A stretch of 6,967 nucleotides of DNA. It comes from Streptomyces rubellomurinus. Its GTDB lineage: Bacteria; Actinomycetota; Actinomycetes; Streptomycetales; Streptomycetaceae. Each line of letters starts with the position of its first letter. Within the stretch, counting starts at the first letter, position 1. Where the stretch lies: assembly GCF_000961885.1 (NCBI RefSeq), contig NZ_JZKH01000167.1, forward strand, positions 1 to 6,967, in the 5' to 3' direction. The translations under genes were made by a program, and so were the position numbers. Shown one piece after another: positions 1 to 4,881 of this stretch. The notes under the pieces were generated by a model. It did not search any database. It was given only the letters and a program-made list of their open reading frames with translations, and was not told the DNA's origin.

Positions 1-97
1 CGACGGCCTGGTCGTCTCGGCCCGCGCCTGGCCCGACCACCCGGCCTGGCTGCGCGCCTTCCTCGACATCCTGCGCGACAAGGCCCCGCTGTCCTGA
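1..97 (+). CDS. DJ-1/PfpI family protein, C-terminal end (partial)
   Basis: The frame starting at base 2 is open from the window edge and ends at TGA 95-97, giving 31 residues that begin DGLVVSARAWPDHPAWLRAF. The pattern 'DG.LVS.RAWPDHPAW' with a closing amphipathic helix is typical of the C-terminus of PfpI/YhbO-type members of the DJ-1/PfpI superfamily (class I glutamine amidotransferase-like fold). These are variously described as deglycases, chaperones or proteases. The catalytic Cys elbow lies upstream, outside the window, so activity cannot be judged. A strong hairpin terminator follows 10 bp after the stop. A second piece of the same family lies at the other edge of the window in the same orientation. 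Confidence 0.8.
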   Translation, partial: DGLVVSARAWPDHPAWLRAFLDILRDKAPLS

Positions 98-107
98 CCC
101 CCCCGGC

Positions 108-141
108 GGGCCGTGCCCCGAGAGGCCCCGGGGTACGGCCC
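108..141 (+). terminator. Hairpin terminator after the DJ-1/PfpI gene
   Basis: GGGCCGTGCCCCG at 108-120 pairs with CGGGGTACGGCCC at 129-141: 13 pairs with one G-U wobble, around the 8-base loop 121-128. It lies just after the stop at 97. No T-run follows, as is usual for terminators in high-GC actinomycetes. It could act in both directions. Confidence 0.7.
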
Positions 142-194
142 CGGACGCCGATCGGCCCGGACGCGATGGCGGTGACCAGCACCAGCACCAGCAG

Positions 195-600
195 CGCCGA
201 CCAGGGTGGCGTCCCAGTGCGATCTGAGGAATGAAAACTCCATCACCGCACCGGAGTTGTCACCCTTGATCGAGCGCAGGGGGAAGCCCTCGGTCGACTG
301 CCGGCCGCCCTTGGTGGACTCGGGCACGCTCGGCGTGCCGGAGACGAGCCGTACGGCGCTGTGGTGGAAGGCGTAGACGCCCAGCGGGTTGAGCGTGTCG
401 CTGGTGGACTCCACGAGGTTGAAGCCGTGGATGCGGCCGAGGGTGCTCTCCTTCAGGGCCGCGCCGCCGTCCGCGTGCTCGTTGGCCTTGAGGATGTTCG
501 GGGTCGTTGAGGAGGTAGACGCGGCCTCCGAGCCCAGGACGGCCGTGCGGCCTCGGTGGGGATGTTCTCCTTGGAACCCGCGCTGTTCCTCGGGAAGTTG
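195..600 (-). pseudogene. Degraded phage major capsid-like protein gene
   Basis: No single open frame with a start covers this stretch, but the minus strand encodes convincing protein segments in different frames. One segment reads VYLLNDP (520-500). After a one-base shift in the G4 run at 500-503 it continues NILKANEHADGGAALKESTL, then GRIHGF, NLVEST and VYAFHHSAVRL, ending near FSFLRSHWDATLVG at about 200. An upstream fragment, SAGSKENIPTEAA, lies at about 540-580 in yet another offset. The order 'read-out of a loading residue, ALKEST.GRI.GF, a short linker, then AFH..A..L' resembles the C-terminal half of P22-like or HK97-like major capsid proteins of actinophages. Neighbouring phage genes are absent, so this is a relic, not a working prophage. 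The identification is by motif memory. Another beta-rich protein is possible, but the frame breaks are real as read. Confidence 0.5.
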
Positions 601-749
601 GATGGCCGCCCTCGAACGAGGCGGCCTCAGGTTCGGGGTGGTTTCAAGCCGATCTTCCAGGGGCTCGGTGTTGTCTCCCCGGTGCAGCGGCCCCGGATGG
701 GAACATGCCAGGAAGCGGATACGCCGGACACGGAGGAAGGAGACAGGAC

Positions 750-905
750 ATGGCTGAGGGCCATCAGCGGCTGGAGGTCAAGCAGATCAGCGGGCAGGTG
801 ATCACGCACACCATCGTCAAGCCGATCCGCGGCGAGAGTGCGCCCCCGGAGAACGAAGCCGCGCTTGTCGAGGAGATGGACAAGGAGAACACCCCCTCGG
901 AATGA
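750..905 (+). CDS. Small hypothetical protein, 51 aa
   Basis: ATG at 750 follows a near-ideal ribosome binding site (GGAGGAAGGAGA, 732-743) and runs to TGA 903-905. Upstream in-frame ATGs, for example at 705, have no such site, so the short form is preferred. The product begins MAEGHQRLEVKQISGQVI, has a beta-like first half (VKQISGQVITHTIVKPI), then PIRGESAPP, and ends in an acidic helix (ALVEEMDKENTPSE). It has no Cys, no signal peptide and no membrane segment. I do not recognise the family. It stands alone between two decayed minus-strand genes. The polar tail and small size would fit a regulatory or adaptor peptide, but that is only inference. Confidence 0.6.
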   Translation: MAEGHQRLEVKQISGQVITHTIVKPIRGESAPPENEAALVEEMDKENTPSE

Positions 906-944
906 CGATGGCCGGGGCCTGACGCCGCGCGCCCGCCCGACTGA

Positions 945-1205
945 TCGGTCAGAGGCCGACCTGCGGCGGCGCAGCTTCTCGGCCAGGTCCTTGTACGGGT
1001 CGGGCTCGGAATGCGGGCTCAGGCCCCCGGCACCCAGCAGGGGCTTCGGGGTGGCGACGGCGGCCAGCCGCTCGGCGTGCGCGCGCACGGCGGCCTCGTC
1101 GCCGCCCTGAACAAGGGCCGCGAGGACCGGCGGCAGGGCGTACCCAGGCCTGCTCGGCCAGCGCGATGCCCACCCGCAGCTGCGCCCGAAGCCGGTCCCG
1201 GCCGC
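945..1205 (-). pseudogene. Frameshifted remnant of an unidentified protein gene
   Basis: Directly after the stop of the membrane protein (1206-1208) the minus strand continues with coding-like sequence. One frame reads RDRLRAQLRVGIALAEQAW up to about 1140. One frame over, the text continues naturally as LPPVLAALVQGGDEAA, VRAHAERLAAVATPKPL and LGAGGLSPHSEPDPYKDLAEKL. Removing one C from the GCCC run at about 1135 would join the halves as 'QAWVRLPPVLAALVQGG'. No good start codon or ribosome binding site is visible, and the frame runs past the expected end without an early stop. It is either a decayed gene that followed the membrane protein in an operon or a gene broken by a sequencing indel. 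The product is mostly helical, soluble and of unknown family. Confidence 0.45.
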
Positions 1206-1904
1206 TCAGTCCTCCGCCGCCACCACGGCCACGGCCGTCGCCAGGGCGGCGGCGATCAGCCAGGCCAGCATCGGCAGGCCCATGGTGAGGGCCAGTGGCC
1301 AGCGCCAGCTCAGCAGCCGCGCACCGACGTCCCAGGTGAGGAGGAACAGCGGGACCAGGATCACCGCCTGGATCCTCCACGCCGCCAGGAACGCCCCGGC
1401 CAGGCCGCCGGCCAGCAGCGCCGTGCCCGCCACGACCAGCAGCCCGATCGGGAACATCAGGGCCCACGGGGTGGTCTGCGGGTCGGTTCGGTGCCCCTGG
1501 TGAATGATCTCGGCCACCCGGCCCCGCCAGAAGCGCAGTTCCACGGTCGAGCCGACGTCCACCGCGTTGTAGAACGACTCGTCGACCGTGTAGGTGCGGC
1601 CCGGCGCGTTCTCCCGGAGAACCGCGAGGCGGTACGAGGTCGAGTCACTGTCGGCGTCCACCCACTTCTTCGTCACCCGGCCGCTTTCGGGACGCAGGCA
1701 GTCCGCCTGTGCCACTCCGTCGGCCGTGGCACCGCAGACGGGTGCGTCGAGATAGGCCCTGCCATCGTCGTAGGCGTCGTGGTAGCGGACGAAGCTGAAC
1801 ACCACGATCGCCAGCCCCAGCGCGGCGATCAGGCCGCGCAGCACCTGACCCGCCGCCGGTCCGCGCCGCGGGCGCCGGTCCCGCGGGCCGTCCACCTTCC
1901 CCAT
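1206..1904 (-). CDS. Predicted four-pass membrane protein, 232 aa
   Basis: ATG at 1904-1902 is preceded by a strong purine-rich site (GGGGAGGAGGGG). The frame is open further upstream to 2201, but without a comparable signal and across the terminator hairpin at 2066-2095, so I take 1904. The product has a basic N-terminus (RDRRPRR, residues 8-14), a first membrane segment at about 22-39, and an external domain at about 41-146 with a possible disulphide pair (C57, C69). Three more hydrophobic segments follow at about 148-172, 178-198 and 204-229, and it ends AVVAAED. The basic N-terminus predicts a cytoplasmic start. The layout resembles DUF3592-like envelope proteins, whose extracytoplasmic domain sits between the first and later membrane helices, but I cannot assign a family firmly. 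It is probably transcribed alone. The remnant just downstream may once have been co-transcribed. Confidence 0.75.
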   Translation of the reverse strand: MGKVDGPRDRRPRRGPAAGQVLRGLIAALGLAIVVFSFVRYHDAYDDGRAYLDAPVCGATADGVAQADCLRPESGRVTKKWVDADSDSTSYRLAVLRENAPGRTYTVDESFYNAVDVGSTVELRFWRGRVAEIIHQGHRTDPQTTPWALMFPIGLLVVAGTALLAGGLAGAFLAAWRIQAVILVPLFLLTWDVGARLLSWRWPLALTMGLPMLAWLIAAALATAVAVVAAED

Positions 1905-2065
1905 GGGCCCCTCCTCCCCTGCCGGACCATGCCATTGTGCCTGCCGGCACGAGGCCGAGGCCGCCGTACGGCAGCTCCTCGCCGGTGGCGTCGAGATCGG
2001 CAAGCGGACACCAGAGCCCACCCCCGCCAACACCGTCCGGCCGTGTACTGGGGGCCACATGCACA

Positions 2066-2095
2066 GCACCCCCGTCTCCGTGGAGACGGGGGTGC
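2066..2095 (-). terminator. Strong hairpin terminator downstream of the DUF397-like gene
   Basis: GCACCCCCGTCTCC (2066-2079) and GGAGACGGGGGTGC (2082-2095) are perfect inverted copies separated by 2 bases (in practice a 12 to 13 bp stem with a small loop). It lies 26 bp past the stop of the minus-strand gene at 2122 and upstream of the next minus-strand start at 1904. It therefore probably ends the 4234-2122 transcript. Being symmetric, it may also work on the other strand. Confidence 0.8.
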
Positions 2096-2121
2096 CGCGG
2101 TAGCTGCCGGAGGGGAGGCGC

Positions 2122-2364
2122 TTACAGGCCGAGCCGCGTGCGGATGGCGTCCATCCCATCGGCCATGGCGACGAACTCCGCGATCGTGTAACGGACGCCA
2201 AGGATGTCGGGGTTCTGGCTCTCGCCCTGGTAGACCCCGATCAGCTGGCCGTTCGCGTCCTTGATCGGCGCGAACGTGGCGCAGGAGCCGTTCGTCTGGC
2301 TCAGGGGCGACTTGAAGCGCTCGTCGATTGAGGGGGTCACGTCGTACAGCTCTTGCTTTTCCAT
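2122..2364 (-). CDS. DUF397-like small protein, 80 aa
   Basis: ATG at 2364-2362 has AAGGAA about 8 bases upstream. Open sequence extends to 2451 but looks non-coding (Cys/Arg-rich) and lacks a ribosome site. The protein shows a divergent DUF397 pattern. 'FKSPLSQTNGSCATFAPI' (residues 17-34) matches the family's 'W.KSSYS...G.CVEVA'. 'GVYQGESQNPD' (43-53) matches 'V.VRDSK.P.GP', and 'RYTIAEFVAMADGM' (58-71) matches 'FTP.EW.AFV.G'. In Streptomyces, DUF397 proteins are typically encoded next to XRE regulators (the WhiJ/BldB-type and Scr1/Scr2 context) and are thought to modulate them. An XRE gene lies two genes upstream here. The insert around residues 35-42 and the loss of the Trp make this a diverged member. 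It probably shares the XRE-HD transcript across a 108-bp gap without a strong terminator. Confidence 0.65.
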   Translation of the reverse strand: MEKQELYDVTPSIDERFKSPLSQTNGSCATFAPIKDANGQLIGVYQGESQNPDILGVRYTIAEFVAMADGMDAIRTRLGL

Positions 2365-2472
2365 ACTCACAGTTCCTTGATTGCAGCGCTGATCAGATCC
2401 ACGGACGCAGCGGGGCTCAGCGCATTCTCCCCTCATGACGGATGAGGACACGCGCCAATGGCCGCAACAGGG

Positions 2473-3048
2473 TTACGGGAGATAGACCTTCTGCCACTCC
2501 AGAGAGGTCATCGAGAGCGCGGCTTCGGCAAGGACGCGCGCCGAGTCGGTCTTGAGGTTGCCGAGGCTGCTGTCGATCCACGGCTGGACGTTCTGGTAGC
2601 CCTGCTCGCGATACTCCACGGCCTGGATCAGGCACTCGAGCTTGTCCGCGTCGTGGGCAACGGTGACTTCCAGGCTTTCGGAGTTCTCGTACTCCTCGAC
2701 GATGGCCTGCACCCCGGCGATGACAGCCGGGAGAGCGGCGCTGACCTGGTCGGCGGTCACGCGTTCGTTCGAGGCGGCGGTGAGGTAGCGCCGGCCGATG
2801 TGCGGGATGTCGCTTACCCGGGTCTCCTGGGTGTCGTGGAAGAGGCACAGCAGGGCGACTTTCGCCGGGTCAGCACCCTCCATCATGGCGAGCACCGCGC
2901 CGATGATGCCGGTCCGGAACGAGTGCTCGGCGATCGTCTCGGGGTCCTTGACTCCCACGATCCACCAGCCGGAGCGCTTCGCCCGCTTGAGCATGCCCGT
3001 CTCGAACAGGTAGCCGGCGGTACCCCTCGCCTGCGTGTCGTCCGTCAT
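2473..3048 (-). CDS. HD-domain phosphohydrolase, HDDC2/YfbR-like, 191 aa
   Basis: ATG at 3048-3046 has GAAGGA just upstream and overlaps the stop of the preceding XRE frame as ATGA, indicating translational coupling. The metal-binding HD signature is complete: H42 in 'TIAEHSFR', H71-D72 in 'CLFHDTQET', and D135 in 'HDADKLE'. 'ECLIQAVEYREQGY' after the last Asp is typical of the HDDC2 branch. K24-R25 and W28-W29 precede the first His, where YfbR has the Arg-Trp that selects deoxynucleotides. The length (about 190-200 aa) is normal for the family. Known members (E. coli YfbR, human HDDC2) are metal-dependent 5'-deoxynucleotidases that remove phosphate from dNMPs. A soluble cytosolic hydrolase of (deoxy)nucleotides is therefore likely, with the exact substrate inferred. 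Linkage to a regulator suggests controlled expression. Confidence 0.85.
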   Translation of the reverse strand: MTDDTQARGTAGYLFETGMLKRAKRSGWWIVGVKDPETIAEHSFRTGIIGAVLAMMEGADPAKVALLCLFHDTQETRVSDIPHIGRRYLTAASNERVTADQVSAALPAVIAGVQAIVEEYENSESLEVTVAHDADKLECLIQAVEYREQGYQNVQPWIDSSLGNLKTDSARVLAEAALSMTSLEWQKVYLP

Positions 3049-4234
3049 TGATGTCCTTCACTGTTGGATCGGCTGTTGCTGTAACCGCCTACCCGCAGAC
3101 CGTAGTGCACAGACTCCAACTCGCGGCGAGACTGCGGTGAAAGGCCATCGCCATCGAGCAGGACACGCGCTTGTGCGGCCAGGCTGCGAGCCGTACGAGG
3201 GTCCGCGTCGGCCAGGCCGCGCCGGGAGAGCATGAGCGCCCAGATCGAGTGGACGTACAGGTCGGTGTACTCGCCCGCCCGGTCCAGCCTGGTGACGAAC
3301 TGTCGCAGCAACGAGGACGCGTCCCATGCTTGGTGTTCTTGCTCGGCCATGAAGTCATCGCTGGTTTGCGGGCGTGAGTCGAGCCCGAGCCAATGGGCCC
3401 AGTAGTTCAGGTTCGCGGTTTCGAAGTCGTCGTTGTCGGTGATCGAGCGGGCGATGAAGTCCCTGAGCAGTTCAGGGTCGCCTTGTCTCGCCATGGCCGC
3501 TGCGACCGACCGTGCCTCGGCCCAGCGAGGCGACCACCCGGTTCCGGCTGAGGGAATCCGACCTCGGCGCTGCACCCCGCCGAACCACTCGACAACATCA
3601 CGGGTCCGGTCGTAGGAGGACAGGTACCAAACCTGCCTCCGGAGCAGCGCAGTCCCGTTGTCGCCGGCCTCCACCAGGTCTGCGGCGTGCTGGAGGTTGT
3701 CGAAGAACCGCGAGCGCATGTCCTGCCCGAGGATGGGTGCGGTGGAGACCGGCCCACGTCGGGGGTTGGAATCCCCAACTCGGCTGCCACTGAACCGGGC
3801 AGAATCCCGCTGACGGCCCAGCCGATCATGTGCGTGGTGTCCCGGGTGAGCACCCACCCGGCCAATGGGTGCTCCAGGACCTCGGCCTTCGTGGGCCGGA
3901 ACCGCAGTATCTCGCCGAGTATGAAGTCCGCATCCATTGCCAGGCTGATGAGGCTCACCAGTCCAGTCGGCGCGCCGAGCAGGATCAGCTTCCGGCGCAG
4001 CACCACCAGGTTCCCGGCCTTGGTGGAGGAGAGCGGCCGTCTACCGGACTCCCAGCCCTGAATGGTGCTCTTGTCGATACCGAGGTCGGCGGCCAGTTCT
4101 TCCTGGGTCCTCGGGATCTGCTCCCGGATCGCCTTGAACAGGAAGCCGGAGATCACCCCTTCTGGGCCTCGTAAAGACTCGGGCAGACTGCCAGTCAGTG
4201 CTTGGGCTCGCCTCGGTGGCGTTCGACCAGCCAT
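3045..4234 (-). pseudogene. XRE family transcriptional regulator, frameshifted in a C-run
   Basis: ATG at 4234-4232 follows AAGGGGGG at good spacing. The N-terminal part (MAGRTPPRRAQ...) carries a Cro/C1-type helix-turn-helix at about residues 33-68, with 'RTQEELAADLGIDKSTIQGW' followed by ESGRRPL. That frame is coherent up to 'AAELGIPTP' (about residue 155) and then turns into junk. The adjacent frame picks up exactly there with 'RRGPVSTAPILGQDMRSRFF', runs through 'ANLNYWAHWLG' and 'SLLRQFVTRLD', and ends 'SRRELESVHYGLRVGG'. This C-terminal region is typical of a large Streptomyces XRE family that regulates neighbouring accessory genes. The span is 1190 bases, one short of a whole number of codons. 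Adding one C to the C5 run (G5 at 3761-3765 on +) restores a protein of about 396 residues reading 'IPTPRRGPV'. It is either a recent knock-out, programmed slippage or a homopolymer error. Its stop overlaps the HD gene start. Confidence 0.85.
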
Positions 4235-4283
4235 TTCAGGCCCCCCTTGGCCTCAACGGTCTAGGCAACTCGTACTGGCAGTC
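4186..4283. promoter_or_regulatory. Paired inverted 10-mer, candidate operator sites
   Basis: ACTGGCAGTC at 4274-4283 recurs in inverted form as GACTGCCAGT at 4186-4195. The core ACTG-G-CAGT is itself a dyad. One copy lies about 40 bp upstream of the XRE start in the divergent spacer. The other lies within the first 17 codons of the XRE gene. Dyads flanking a regulator's own start are a common autoregulation layout, but 10 bases in two copies can arise by chance. Confidence 0.3.
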
Positions 4284-4435
4284 CGTCGAGCCCTGAGTTC
4301 ACTGGGCGTAACTTCATGGCTACGGCATCGCCGGGACCAGCGGAAGCCTAGTACTGAATCGGCCTACCGCGCACAAGGTGCTGCCTCTGTCGCAGAGCTT
4401 CTTCGCGGCAGCCTCAACCCAGCAGGAGGGCCAAC
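4235..4435. promoter_or_regulatory. Divergent control region between the XRE and aaRS-like arms
   Basis: This 201-bp spacer separates the starts of the minus-strand set (4234) and the + strand set (4436), so promoters for both arms should lie here. It is less GC-rich than its flanks. On +, TTCACT (4298-4303) and TACGGC (4321-4326) are 17 bp apart and form a weak sigma-70-like pair. Short complementary segments lie at 4380-4412 (CTGCC...GGCAG, with TCTG/CAGA inside) just ahead of the ribosome binding site. No strong consensus promoter is seen. Confidence 0.45.
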
Positions 4436-4462
4436 ATGTCCCCCAGCACCATGGATGACTGA
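4436..4462 (+). CDS. 8-codon leader ORF ahead of the aaRS-like operon
   Basis: The best ribosome binding site of the + arm, AGGAGGG (4424-4430), sits 5 bases before ATG 4436. That frame encodes only MSPSTMDD before TGA 4460-4462. The stop overlaps the next ATG (TGATG), so terminating ribosomes could restart on the following ORF. It may be a true leader peptide or the original N-terminus of the broken gene downstream. Confidence 0.4.
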   Translation: MSPSTMDD

Positions 4463-4826
4463 TGTCGAGACGCATCCCCTCCCGGGTCCACCACGAAGTC
4501 GTGACCGGCCCGACCAAGTTCGAGCAGGCCGAGCCTCCCGTGGGCTGGAAGCCCCTGGACGACTACAAGGCGGCGCGAGCTGTCGATCGAGGATCTTCCC
4601 CGACTGCTCTGCTTCAGGCATCGGCGATCAGGTCCACGTGCATCTGCGCTGCTTGCCGGCTCCCGGGCGAGGAGTACGCGGGGACGACCAGAACGAGTAC
4701 CACGAGGCGGCCGAGCGTGCCGCTCGCGGACTCCCCACCCCCGCGTCGATCGCTGTCGCCTACACGGTCGCGCTCTTCGTACTGATGGCGACGGCCACGG
4801 TGCTGATCGCCTCCGGCCGCTGCTAG
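4462..4826 (+). pseudogene. Broken gene for a small membrane protein
   Basis: The frame from ATG 4462 is coding-like at first (HHEVVTGPTKFEQAEPPVGW, then KPLDDYKAA). Its codon quality falls after about 4575, and it reads through 'CRLPGEEYAG' at about 4650-4682. One frame over, good coding text appears: 'DDQNEYHEAAERAARGLPTP' followed by a single membrane helix (ASIAVAYTVALFVLMATATVLIA) and SGRC, stop at 4824-4826. Adding one G to the GGGG run at about 4680 joins the two as 'EEYAGDDQNEYHE'. A further frame change may exist at 4575-4640, where 'RRELSIEDLPRLLC' lies in the third frame. If the gene is unbroken after all, a 62-aa GTG-start ORF (4638-4826) would still encode the membrane tail. Family unknown. 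It precedes the aaRS-like gene by 55 bp with no terminator between, so it was probably the first operon gene. Confidence 0.5.
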
Positions 4827-4881
4827 CCGACGACCGCTCACCCTCATCCGCCGCACCACCCCGACCCAAGGGAGGCGCACC

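Noticed and set aside
177..194. CAGCAC short repeats
   Set aside because: Three imperfect hexamer copies, common in high-GC sequence, and explained by hydrophobic Leu/Val-type codons on the minus strand.
640..700. GC-rich stretch resembling part of a type I-E CRISPR repeat (CCCCGGTGCAGCGGCCCC)
   Set aside because: Only one copy, with no regular spacing. No CRISPR array anywhere in the window.
1903..2103. 66-residue + strand ORF with a plausible 'HEAEAAVRQLLAGGVEIGKR' segment
   Set aside because: Codon use is acceptable, but there is no ribosome site, the start overlaps the membrane gene start on the other strand, and the C-terminal part is the terminator hairpin. It could be a gene remnant, but support is too thin.
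1011..2264. 417-residue open frame on the + strand
   Set aside because: Arg/Gly/Pro-rich composition, antisense to a well-formed membrane protein gene and crossing the terminator hairpin. No ribosome site.
2431..2447. CCTCAT/ATGAGG hairpin between the HD and DUF397-like genes
   Set aside because: Only 6 bp with a 5-base loop and no extension. Too weak to call a terminator.
3771..4061. + strand ORFs opposite the XRE gene
   Set aside because: Antisense shadows. The minus strand shows the HTH and the family-typical C-terminal blocks.
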